Positions 1-8,778 of a DNA stretch of 23,447 nucleotides are shown piece by piece. Below the pieces are notes generated by a model. That model was given only the letters and a program-made list of their open reading frames with translations. It did no database searches and had not been told where the DNA came from. Both the position numbers and the translations under genes were made by a program. Numbering within the stretch: position 1 is the stretch's first letter; each line of letters opens with the position of its first letter. This DNA is from Perkinsus marinus ATCC 50983 (Eukaryota; Perkinsozoa; Perkinsida; Perkinsidae): assembly GCF_000006405.1 (NCBI RefSeq), contig NW_003206190.1, positions 86,662-110,108 on the forward strand. Reading direction: 5' to 3'.

Positions 1-288
1 TGAAACAAAACCATACTAAAGTGCTCACACGTCCTTATGGAGCAGCACACACGCGTACATGAAGTCAGTTGATCATGCTAATTAGCCGTAGAGCTTCTTC
101 CTCTGCGGTCTGACTACTCGTGCAATTGCAAGAAATCCTGTACAATTCATGCAGTTGCAGGTACATAGTGCCAGTGTAAGGTATTTAGTGCTGGATTCAG
201 GGCCAGCCGCCGTGGGGATAGTCGCGCTATTGCATCATGATAGACCTCACCATGGTCCTCAACAGTTTAGGAGTGATCCTATGCCCAC
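1..288. other. 5' flank, no gene recognised
   Basis: I see no convincing coding frame, RNA gene or repeat in this stretch. It is the upstream region of the plastid reductase gene that begins at 289. An AG at the end of 'gtttag', about 20 nt before the ATG, could serve as an acceptor for an upstream exon or for trans-splicing, but nothing here proves it. Confidence 0.4.
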
Positions 289-998
289 ATGAATCATTCA
301 ACACGACCGGCCCTCGTTGGTCTCCTGTTCATCGCAATCTGCATCTTCCTATCATTCATCATAGTCCCAAGATTCCTATACCCTCTAGTAGAGACGCCTT
401 CTAGTATCAGTCCAAGCCCATCCCCCTGGCTGAACAGAACAGTCGTCAGCTTCGTCACCACTACAGTGAAGGGCTGTAGTGTGCTGGGCTCTACTGCACT
501 TATCCTTCGTGCCTTGATAAGAAGGAGAGCCGTAGCAAGAGGCTCAGGAGCACCTCCTAAGAAGAAGGCTGAAGCTCGAAGGGTTATGGCTAGGTTCTCC
601 GAGAAATATGCTCAACGAACAGGGACTAAATTCTGCCGAGACCGAAGGGTCACCGCCCGAGTAATCAAAGGTCTAGCAAAGGTGGTGTCACACTCGTGTC
701 ACCATCGATGTTGATGACTCTTGTTGTCAGCATAAAGTGGAGCTAGGGGCACCTCTCTGTCCGTGCCGGGACTACGATGACAAGGAAGCTGAAGTGAAGC
801 GAGCCTATTGGAATTGCCCTTGTGTGCCTATGAGGTTTGTGCTACCGTCCCTACCGTAAAATATCCATCTTCTCCTCCAGGACGAAAGGGCACTGTCACT
901 GTATGTTGTTCCTACAACCGGACAGTGATTGGGCATCCGACAGCACCCCAAGGATCACCGTGACCGACATAGAAGACCTTGCACCTGATGGACCTTGA
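289..998 (+). CDS. FTRB: Ferredoxin-thioredoxin reductase, catalytic (beta) subunit, plastid-targeted
   Basis: This subunit passes electrons from ferredoxin through a 4Fe-4S cluster and an adjacent disulfide to plastid thioredoxins. Exons 289-681, 731-834 and 881-998 give 204 aa; the introns are 49 and 46 nt, GT...CAG. The family cysteine signature is complete after splicing: an upstream FC (FCRDRRVT), then CPC-x16-CPC-x8-CHC, with family-typical stretches VIKGLAK, PLCPCRDYDD, YWNCPCVPMR and CHCMLFL. Neither intron interrupts a cysteine motif. The reductase domain starts near residue 95. Before it lie a hydrophobic stretch (residues 8-32, rich in L/I/F), a second weaker hydrophobic stretch and a very basic segment (RRR, PKKK), which together look like a bipartite signal plus transit leader for a complex plastid. 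The ATG at 289 is the first in frame. The stop is TGA, and the next gene begins 68 bp later on the same strand. Confidence 0.93.
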
Positions 999-1066
999 CT
1001 GTTGCAGTGACGTTTCCACTCGTTGTTGTCTAGTGTTGGTAGTGGAGCATTAGACTGGCAGTTGCG

Positions 1067-3994
1067 ATGGACATAGACTCACTCTCCTCGCATTCATCAG
1101 ACGTAACAGTAGTAGTAGACGCATCCCCAGTGTCTGGCCCTTCCCGACCAGCCTGGCATAAGGAGGGCGAGCCGATGCAGTTGCTCAGTGTTGAACAGGA
1201 AGATGGCAGGGAAAGGGTACTGCAATAGTAGTAGTGGGTGTAGGGTAAAGGGTGCCTCAGGTTACTGTGTGCTCGAAGGCTAAGGACTACTTCATCAATA
1301 GTATTGGCAACAGGCCTGTAGCCGTAGTAGTGGTATGTGGCCTCTACCGTAATACTACTACTGCTATTCCTAGCCCCACCGACGACTTCTAGTAGGTACG
1401 GGTAAATCCTACTTGCTCAACCTATTGAGCCATCACCACCCTCACTCTGAGGAGCTCGGAGGTGCCGACAGTCCTGCCTTCACTGTGGGCGCTACTGTCA
1501 ACGCCTGTAACGATGGACAGTGTGGAGGGGGCTCATCGGAACTCCTCAGGCACTAGTGGGATTTGGATGTGGGCGAGTAGTATTAGCAATGATAAGGGTA
1601 GTTCAGTAGCATAGGTGGTGGGGGAGCACACCCTTCCCTCTAGGCCCTGTATATGTACTGCTCGACTGTGAGGGGTCCGGCAACGTTGAACATGATAGAG
1701 ATCACGACTCAATACTCTTCGCCCTTGGTACCCTCTTGAGTGGTTACTTTATATACAATAGTAAAGTAACTTCGGCATCTTCCACACCACCTCCCCCTAT
1801 GATGCCAACTCAGGGCGTGATCGATGAGAGTGCCATACAGACACTGTCGGTGGTCACCTCTCTAGCACAACATATACAGAATGCACAGCAAGACGAAGGT
1901 AATCCTCTTGAAAGGCAGTCGTGTGAGGCCGTCCTTCCTTCTCCTCAGTGCTCACAACAGCCCCGCACTTCCTGTGGGTGGTAAGGAGCATTTCTGTAGT
2001 GTAGTATTACGACTTCACCTAGTTACGTGATTTCGTCTTGGCCCTTGAAGACCAGAACCATCGCCCGATCAGCGCGCAGGAGTATCGCACCTCCTTCATG
2101 TCTATTGTGGAGCGCTATGGCTCAGATACCTCGAAATTGCTCTATCGGACAAGAGTAGTGTGGCGGCGTACCGCAGCCAAGAAAGTCGCGACTGCCGAGA
2201 GAAACTTTGCAAGTACGTTAAAAGTACTGGTCTAGCCGTTATAGTTCTGTCCTGCCATTCGGAAGACCATGGGTTCGATACTGCCCGCGGAATCGACCTC
2301 ATCCTTAGTCTGGGTACATCTCAAAGGGTGTCTATATAGTATTGTAGTTCGCTTGGCATGGTTTAAGACTGATGTAGAGGGATTGTGGTATGACTCTCAG
2401 CCTGTTCACCCATCGCGACTGCATAGCACTGGTCACACCAGTAATCGACGAGGAGAAGCTCCAGGCCTTAGACACCGTACCGTATTCGCAGCTCAGGAAG
2501 GAGTTCCGAGATCAAGTCGGCAATCTGGCTTCCTCTCGGCCTCCTCGGCTCCTTCCCAGGTTGAACTTTTGAAGACAAAAGTTTTCCGAGATTGCGCGCC
2601 GAAAACTATCAACAACGTGCCCGTGACTGGCATAATGTTTGCGAGGCTACTAGATCAGTACGTCCACTCAATCAACAGCAAAGAGGTGGTGTGTCCCTAC
2701 ATCCCCCAGTAGCCGAGAGTCGCCCTTGTAGATACCCAAGGTGGGCTCGGTGTGGCAGGCGTTGCAGGCTCAAGAGGGGGAGAGGGTACGCGGGGTCCTG
2801 ATGGCCGCCTGTGGGCACGAGTAGTAGTAGTAGGTGCTGGGGGAGTGCTCGAATGAATACCGAACGTTGGTGAGAGACCGTGTGAAGCCGACTCTGCCGA
2901 TCTTAGAGGCCAAACTCACTGCCAGCATTAAGGCAATACGGCTAGAAGTAGAGATGGGCTTGGCATTGTATACACGACAACATGTATGTTGACAGGTGTA
3001 CAGCAGATTCAAAAAGGAGTCTTTGGGGGAGAAGAAGGTCGTAGCTCAATATAAAGAGCAGTTGAAGGACCTCATGGATGATGTAGATAAAGAAGTAATC
3101 AACTGTGACCAGCTCTGCCGGTATTATGCCCTGGGTAGGTCATCAACAGCAATGAGGTGATGGCTCGAGAAGACTGTACAAGACTGTTGAAGACTCTATG
3201 GCAGCCAATAGCACATCGATTAGATGCTTATGATGAAGTCGAAGGTAGAGCGGTGATTGGGGAGGAGGATGGATAGGGCGGGGGTTCTGTCAGCATACAG
3301 TCTGGAGGAGGGTATCGCCGAATTTACGAAGGACCTTTCCAAGTTGCGAGAGGCTTATCAAAAGGATGCCAGAGGTGAGAATGAGGGGCAGAAGGCTGTG
3401 TAGGGGTGCCCAGGCCCTACCACTGTGGTGATGGAGACCTATACGAAATGGATGACGCCGAAGCAGGAGAAGGGACTTCTGGACCTCACGCGCAGACAAC
3501 AGGAGGCGGCTGCTCAGCGAGCGGTAGTGTGGACTATCCTAACTCGATTGATCAAGTCCTTTGATGAAGGTGATGATGGAGCGAGAACGAGCTATGGAAA
3601 GGGAGCGTGAGCGGTCTGAGAAGGAGTTGGAGGAGAGGAGGGCCAGAGAGCAGCACGAACGGGAGGTGGGGTCCTTGTGGAAAGGATCATCAAGTACGAC
3701 CATGGTCAGAGGTATCGTCTGGAGCGTACTGAAAAGATGAGGCAGGAGGTGAAGGAACTAGCGCACAACATTGAGGGTATCGACACTCCCTCTCTCGTGG
3801 ATGAGGAGACCGACGATAGCCAACGACGGATGACGGAGGACATGGAGGTAGGGGGAGGGGCAGTGGACTGTGTGGTGATCGGGCTTGGAGTTCAGACGGA
3901 GATCGCACAACTCCGAGGGGCGCTGGATGATCGAGATGATAGGAATAGGAGAGCTCCGTCAACGGCAGCATGCTGTAGATGCACTATAATGTAG
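1067..3994 (+). CDS. Guanylate-binding protein (GBP/atlastin-type dynamin-superfamily GTPase)
   Basis: A large GTPase of the GBP family, expected to act on membranes; its cell role here is unknown. Exons: 1067-1216, 1261-1348, 1396-1506, 1550-1597, 1644-1765, 1814-1898, 1949-1980, 2023-2216, 2401-2515, 2560-2685, 2732-2785, 2834-2947, 2996-3094, 3139-3244, 3294-3374, 3414-3523, 3570-3665, 3710-3847, 3896-3994; about 655 aa, all phases consistent. Seen motifs: P-loop GLYRTGKS (77-84, assembled across an intron), TSGIWMW (118-124), DCEGSG (140-145) and the GBP-type guanine site LWVLRDF (210-216), followed by the helical-domain landmarks HRDCIALVTPV and INNVPVTGIM. The C-terminal third is a charged coiled coil (ERERAMERERER and similar). 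Two points are unsure: the 184-nt intron 2217-2400 with an unusual GTTAAA donor plus an optional 45-nt intron at 2155-2199, and the last exon, which ends at TAG but could splice on. Most introns are 39-50 nt. Confidence 0.9.
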
Positions 3995-4697
3995 AACTAG
4001 TAATTAGTTTCGACCTTCACCACCAACACTACTGTGCACTAGTACTTGCCATGTTAACACTGCTATGCACTATACGGTTGTGTTGAAAGTCAGTGGGCTG
4101 ATGTATTGGAAATCGCAACCGTTGTGAAAGGGAGTTCGTTCTACCGGCAGCACATAGACCTAACCTGATGAATAGGCGCTTTTGGAGTTAAAGACTTCAA
4201 CAGCCTAGAAGTGATCCTTCTGAAATCCTTCGATGCCGTATAGTAGTCGGCTTAGCTAGTGTATTGAGTCTATGAGAAGAAGGCGAACACCCACCCCTCC
4301 TCCTGACGGGGCCCTCGTTAGCACTACGGATGCACATAAGGACCTAATGTCATCCCTGGCCCGTGCGTGGAGGGGACGGGTGTAATTGTCCGCGTCCTCT
4401 CTACTAAACAGAAGACAAGTCGGAGTTTCCTGTTGTTTGTCCATTATTAATAACGCAGAAGGGAGAGGAGCACAGCAGCATAGCATGGTTAAACAAGAAC
4501 AACAACAGGGCATCAGTGATTGTTATATAAATCGTCTACGAGAGTGAAGGGCGTGCAAGGCTGGTGCCAGAATGAACCCATCAAAGGCGTATTTTCGAGG
4601 GTATGCTTGTGACTAGCACTCGGATGAGAGCGGTTAACCTAAAGAGGATAAGATGATGTCGTACAAGGATCCAACGCTATTCATGACCAGCTGTAGA
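3995..4697. other. Convergent intergenic region
   Basis: This lies between the 3' ends of the GBP gene (+) and the first acetyltransferase gene (-). From about 4080 it is homologous to 6030-6608, as part of the tandem duplication. Its core, 4338-4530, is listed separately because it is unusually well conserved. An 85-codon frame on the - strand (4256-4513) is Cys-rich with no recognisable motif, and I do not call it a gene. Confidence 0.5.
4338..4530. repeat. Highly conserved noncoding block, copy 1
   Basis: By eye it differs from 6287-6480 at about 8 of 193 positions (about 96% identity), while the acetyltransferase exons in the same duplicated units are far more diverged. It contains a run of C/T-rich and A-rich segments and ends in a TATATAA-like sequence. 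No convincing ORF is shared with family motifs. It could be a promoter, a 3' control region, a noncoding RNA or simply a converted tract. Confidence 0.7.
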
Positions 4698-5488
4698 TCA
4701 CTGGATACTCTGCCAGTTCGAATAGACCTCATCGACAACACCAGTCTTCACCAATTCGTTGAAGAGAGACTCGAGTCTTTTGTCGGATATTATGGGTAGA
4801 CCTCCCTTGCTCCTAGAGGCTCGTTCAGGAGTTGGTCGTGGGAAGGCGTAGACGAGATTATGAACAGGGCCAACCGCTCCTGCAATGGGGGCACTGTCAT
4901 CAGAGGCGGGGGTTTTGACTTACCTCGGTCCTCGAACCCGGCCTGGGTATAAGCATCCTCCTCCTCGAAGTCATCCGGAAAATGTCGCGCCCAAACAGCG
5001 ACTATCCCGGGGTCTTCCTTATGGATCTGTGCATCAGATGAGACATTGCCGCTGTAGACATCCCTCACGTATTCAACTAGTCGCCTGAGAATCGCGGCCT
5101 CTACTCCAACGTTTTTATACTCTTCATGTGCGAACACGTTATTGATGTATACCCAGTCACCATAGTGCTCAGTTTGGACCACCCCAAACTCTGCAGACCC
5201 GGCAATAGCCTACAATGGAGGTCGCAACATTTGCTGGTCACGCCATGTGATCCTCACTTTTTGGGACGGATGAGGGGTGTCTACCGCTACGAAAAGCCCT
5301 GAGCCTGTGTAGTCCTTCACTGCCCGTATTTTGTCCAGAATATGAGCTGGGCGGAACTCAAGGGAGTCAGTCAAGGGCCGCTGCTTGATACGTATTTTCC
5401 CGTTGACGTTCACCAGCGTGCGGAGCTCCAGACCGATCACTATCGGGTTTACTATACAGAGTAGATATGGGAAGAGTATAGTGGTCAT
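4698..5488 (-). CDS. GNAT-like acetyltransferase domain protein, copy 1 (intact)
   Basis: Probable N-acetyltransferase of the GNAT superfamily; the substrate is unknown. Exons 5488-5258, 5209-4924 and 4879-4698 give 232 aa; introns are 48 nt (GTGAGG...TTGTAG) and 44 nt (GTAAGT...TTGCAG). The intron ends are supported by the paralogue at 6609-7362, which uses the same positions and phases. GNAT-like features: a strand-turn-helix WVYINNVFAHEEYKNVGVE followed by AAILRRLVEYV (acetyl-CoA motif A region, although the usual final Gly/Ala of the loop is Glu), and a C-terminal AGFEDRG typical of the fold's last strands. The N-terminus at 5488 is hydrophobic and could be a signal or anchor. An alternative start at 5606 would add a Ser/Pro-rich exon and splice out 49 nt (GTAGTG...TATAG). 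The stop is TGA. Confidence 0.75.
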
Positions 5489-5777
5489 ATTGGACACTAC
5501 GGAGCTGAAGGGGATCGTTGGATGGAATTGATGATGATGATGTTGGAGGGCTCAAAAGCGGAGACTTCGAACTGTGGAAATGTACTTCTTCGTGCATTGT
5601 CTCCAACAGCGTTGCTCCGAAGGGCCTCTTGGAAATGTTCCGACCCCTGTATTCAGGCCAGAAAATGATATTTAATGATCAGCATTGACCTTCGCATGCT
5701 ACAGGATGCTACATCGCGGTAATAACACGACAGTAGTATTGGAAACCGTTACCATCGTCGCGAGAGCACCATAGCCA
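5489..5777. other. Upstream region of acetyltransferase copy 1
   Basis: Homologous to about 7363-7660 in the second duplicated unit. It may contain an alternative first exon (5606 to about 5510, - strand; acidic/His start, then Ser/Pro-rich) for the acetyltransferase gene. At about 5765-5778 homology with unit 2 breaks and resumes inside the acidic-protein gene fragment, marking a deletion of roughly 585 bp relative to unit 2. Confidence 0.5.
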
Positions 5778-6000
5778 ATTCAAAAGCCGCGATCTCCCTG
5801 AACAGTCGTCCTCCACTACGTTGTAGTCTAAAGTACCCACCGTGACTTAGCCGCGTGGAACTTCTTGTAAGTGAGGTCTTCCTCCCCCACCGCCTCAAAG
5901 ACCGAGTCAAAGGAAGGCAGTCCACTGCCATCATCGGCCCCTTCGGGCCTTTTAACGTCCTCTTCCGCCGCCTTACTCAGTCACTGGGTCACTACCTCTT
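5778..6000 (-). pseudogene. Truncated copy of the acidic coiled-coil protein gene
   Basis: About 220 bp nearly identical to 8253-8476, covering exon 2, intron 2 and the first bases of exon 3 of the intact gene at 7875-8638. The exon-2 part differs at only a few positions. Exon 1 and everything after the start of exon 3 are missing: after the coding stretch for REIAAFELA the sequence runs into unrelated DNA and stops. The acceptor of intron 1 is changed from CAG to AAG. This is a broken remnant of the tandem duplication, not an expressed full gene. Confidence 0.75.
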
Positions 6001-6608
6001 AGCCCTATGGCATTGCCACAGACCTAGTTGAGTTGGAAGTCAGTGGGTTGTTGTATTGGAGTTTGTAACCGCTAGGGAAGGGAGTTCTCTGGCCGGCCAT
6101 AATCTCGTTTCACATGCACTATATAGCCCTAACCTCTTGAAGTTGAAGACTTCATCTCACTTGAACTGATTCCCCCAAAATTAATGTGTATTGGTGGTAG
6201 TGTATAGTCGGTTTAGGTAGTGCATTGACTTCATGAGGAGAAGGCGAGTATCAAAACCCTCCTCTCAACGATGCCCTCGTGAGCTTAAGGACCTAATGTC
6301 ATCCCTGGCCCATGCGTGGAGGGGACGGGTGTAATTGTCCGCGTCCTCTCTACTAAACAGAAGACGAGTCGGAGTTTCCTGTTGTCTGTCCACTATTAAT
6401 AACGCAGAAGGGAGAGGAGCACAACAGCACAGCATGGTTAAACAAGGACAACAACAGGGCATCAGTGATTGATATATAAAGATCAGCTATGACAGTGAAG
6501 GGCTTGCAAGGTAGATTGTTGCTGCGTATCTTCGAGAATACACCTGAAAAGGACATGTTAAACTCATACGAGGATCCAGAACTTATCATCATCATCACCA
6601 GTCGTCAA
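6001..6608. other. Intergenic region of duplicated unit 2
   Basis: Homologous to 4060-4697. It begins with a moderately conserved segment (the GAAGTCAGTGGG region around 6035), contains the well conserved block 6287-6480, then a less conserved stretch leading to the 3' end of the second acetyltransferase copy. Several overlapping frames on both strands lack recognisable motifs. Confidence 0.5.
6287..6480. repeat. Highly conserved noncoding block, copy 2
   Basis: Partner of 4338-4530, about 1949 bp away in direct orientation. About 96% identical by eye, with single substitutions and almost no indels; it ends in TATATAAA. It is more similar than the coding exons next to it. Confidence 0.7.
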
Positions 6609-7362
6609 TCACGAACGCTTCTGCCAGTTGGAAGAGCCCTTATTGGCAGCACCAGCATTCAACAAGTTGTTGAGCAAGTACTCGAGTCGTCCGTCGGCTA
6701 TAATGGGTAGAACTTCTGCAGTCGGTCGTGGTAAGACGTAGACGAGATTATGAGCAGAGTCGACCACACCTGCACTGGGGACATCGTCATCAGAGGCTAG
6801 GGTTTCGGTTCACCTCTGTCCTCGAAGCCTGCCTCGAGATAAACATTTTTCTCAGAGGCGTCAATTGGGACCGGAAGTCGCGCCCAAACAGCGACAGCCC
6901 CGGGGTCTGTCTTATGGATCTACACGTTAGATGAACAATGGCCGCTGAAGGCTACTCTTACGTATTGAATGAGTCGATCGAGAATCTCGGTCTCTAATAG
7001 AACCTTTTTGTACTCTCCCCGAGCGGAGACCTTATTGATGTATACCCAGTCACCATGATAATCAGTTTGAACAACTCCGAATTCCACAGATCCAGCGATG
7101 ACCTGCAAAGCAACATAGGAGGATCCCAATATGTGCTCCTCACCTTTTGGGACAGAAAGCGGTTTTCTATCGCTACGTAGACTCTTGAATCTTTGTACTC
7201 CTTAGGTGTCTGTTTTTCCTCCGCAGATTTTGCCAGACGGAACTCCAACGGGTGTTTTTTAATTCGCCGCTTTCCGTTGAAGCCCTTCAGCGTGCGAAGT
7301 TCCAGACCGATCGCTATCGGCAACATCGCATAGAATAGATAGGGGAGGAGTATGGTGGTCAT
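6609..7362 (-). pseudogene. GNAT-like acetyltransferase, copy 2, with one in-frame TAG
   Basis: Paralogue of 4698-5488. Exons 7362-7144, 7102-6814 and 6769-6609 align in frame with copy 1 over the whole length, with introns of 41 nt (GTGAGG...TTGCAG) and 44 nt (GTGAAC...GTGCAG) at the same places and phases. The GNAT-like segment is DWVYINKVSARGEYKKVL and the C-terminal AGFEDRG is kept. One lesion is visible: a TAG at 6922-6920, where copy 1 has CAG (Gln) just before the shared IHK. It would cut the protein at about residue 134 of 222. Everything downstream is still open to a TGA, so the lesion is recent, a sequencing error, or bypassed; a 75-nt in-frame GT...AG segment spanning the TAG is a weak alternative intron. 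The optional upstream intron of copy 1 has lost its AG acceptor here. Confidence 0.7.
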
Positions 7363-7874
7363 AATAGAGATGGACACCAAGGTTGAGTAGGAAGCTCTAC
7401 AAGGCTAAAGATGGAAATGATGATGTTAAGGGGCACGGAGACGGAGACCTATGGAATTGTACTGTTTCGTGCGATGTCTCCAATAGCGTGGCTCCGAAGT
7501 ACTCCTTGAGAAAATTACGACGCCTGTATTCAGGGAAATAGTTATTGAATCAGCATCGACGTCTGCATACTAAGACCTCCATCTCGGTGATAGCACGACA
7601 GTTGCATTGCCAATGCAGCATTGGAGAGGGTAACTTGCCCTGGTCGCGATATCACTACTACTCGAGGTCAGCCAACTCCCGAAGGAAGTCTTATTGCCTT
7701 TCGTTCTGCCCTTGAGGGCTTTAAGGCTTGTGGGGGAAAAAGGAGTCTTCTTATGAGATGTCAAAGCCCAACAAGAGGTCTCTCAACAATACTTGCCAAC
7801 TCAGCCTCGGGTGATGTTCAAAGTGGCGACCACTACTGATCAACACAACAACAGTAACACTAAAGGAGATATTC
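7363..7874. other. Spacer between acetyltransferase copy 2 and the acidic-protein gene
   Basis: The left half (to about 7660) matches 5489-5765 of unit 1. The rest (about 7660-7874) has no counterpart in unit 1 and forms the 3' flank of the acidic-protein gene. Frames at 7621-7839 (+) and 7570-7764 (-) show no family motif and are probably chance frames. Confidence 0.45.
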
Positions 7875-8638
7875 TCAATCATAGTCGTTGCGCATCTTCA
7901 TCCACAGCTCAGGCTTCCAAGATCGGCCAGCATGGTCCTCACCTGAGACACTCATCATAGTCACCACACACACCTCTCGAGCCGCCCTACCACTCTGCCC
8001 CTTAAACCTCTTCAACCGTGTTCTGTCTTTACTAGAATACCTCTGGGAATCTTGCCTCTCCCGTTTGGACATACTGCTGAAGGTTGGCCTCGCCGATTCT
8101 GAGACCGACTATACCGGTAACCCCCCCACAGGAGCATCCCCCACCTTCCCTTGGCTCGTCCCCTTCCACCTTGCCCCCATCAGTGACCTGTTGACTCTCT
8201 TCAATCCTCTTCTGCGCCTCAGCCCTCTTCCGAGCTTCCTCCCGCTCCTTGGCCAAATCAAAAGCCGCGATCTCCCTAAACAATCGTCCTCCCCTACATT
8301 GTAGTCTAAAGTACCCACCGTGACTTAGCCGCGTGGAACTTCTTATAAGTGAGGTCTTCCTCCCCCACCGCCTCAAAGACCGAGTCAAAGGAAGGTAGTC
8401 CACTGCCATCATCGGCCCCTTCGGGCCTTTTAACGTCCTCTTCCGCCGCCTGACTCAGTCACTGAATCACCACCTCCCACCCATATGGCCTTACCGCAGA
8501 CTTATCCTCGTTGTCCTCTTCCCCAGAGCTGTTGCTACTACTACTAGTACCGCTCCGCCGTCTACCAGGGATAGGGTCTACCTCAGAGCCCGACGACGAG
8601 GAGGAGGAGTCCGCATCCGAGTACCCCGAGAGCAACAT
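7875..8638 (-). CDS. Acidic Ser-rich, coiled-coil and basic-tail protein, function unknown
   Basis: Unrecognised protein of about 209 aa. Exons 8638-8495, 8449-8319, 8275-8145 and 8098-7875; introns are 45 (GTAAGG...GTCAG), 43 (GTGGGT...TTTAG) and 46 nt (GTGGGG...CTCAG), all in consistent phase. Order of regions: start MLLSGYSDAD, a Ser run and acidic stretch (residues about 5-50), a compact conserved-looking stretch (SFDSVFEAVGEEDLTYKKF), a charged helix (REIAAFDLAKEREEARKRAE), then an Arg/Ser/Lys-rich tail ending WKPELWMKMRNDYD. This acidic-helix-basic layout resembles nuclear RNA-processing or ribosome-assembly factors, but I cannot name a family. The start at 8638 is chosen because MLLSGYSDAD leads directly into the Ser-rich part; an in-frame ATG at 8728 would add 30 residues. 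A truncated copy lies at 5778-6000. Exon 4 is the least certain. Confidence 0.7.
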
Positions 8639-8778
8639 CAACAACTCTCCATCGAAACTCCCGCCCACTACTACACAACAACTAATTACAGCGACAAGGT
8701 CATTATAGGTTACGAACAACATCGTCATGCTGATAGTAGCTTACCACACTTCTCTTAAATCGGGGCATACATCTACCC

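Noticed and set aside
2217-2400. An open frame with LAVIVLSCHSEDHGFD in the GBP gene, as an extra exon
   Set aside because: GBP homology runs straight from NFAST to LFTHRDC across this stretch; no matching segment exists in the family as I know it. The unusual donor leaves some doubt.
4256-4513. A Cys-rich 85-codon frame in the conserved block, and its partner at 6265-6462
   Set aside because: The copies differ in length and frame ends, lack motifs, and lie in an intergenic block; treated as noncoding.
6920-6922. Reassignment of TAG to glutamine, suggested by CAG/TAG between acetyltransferase copies
   Set aside because: TAG is a plausible stop at 12000 and 15115, no in-frame TAG is needed in any conserved exon of ALG2, RRP46, FTR, GBP or delta-COP, and most other TAGs lie in introns.
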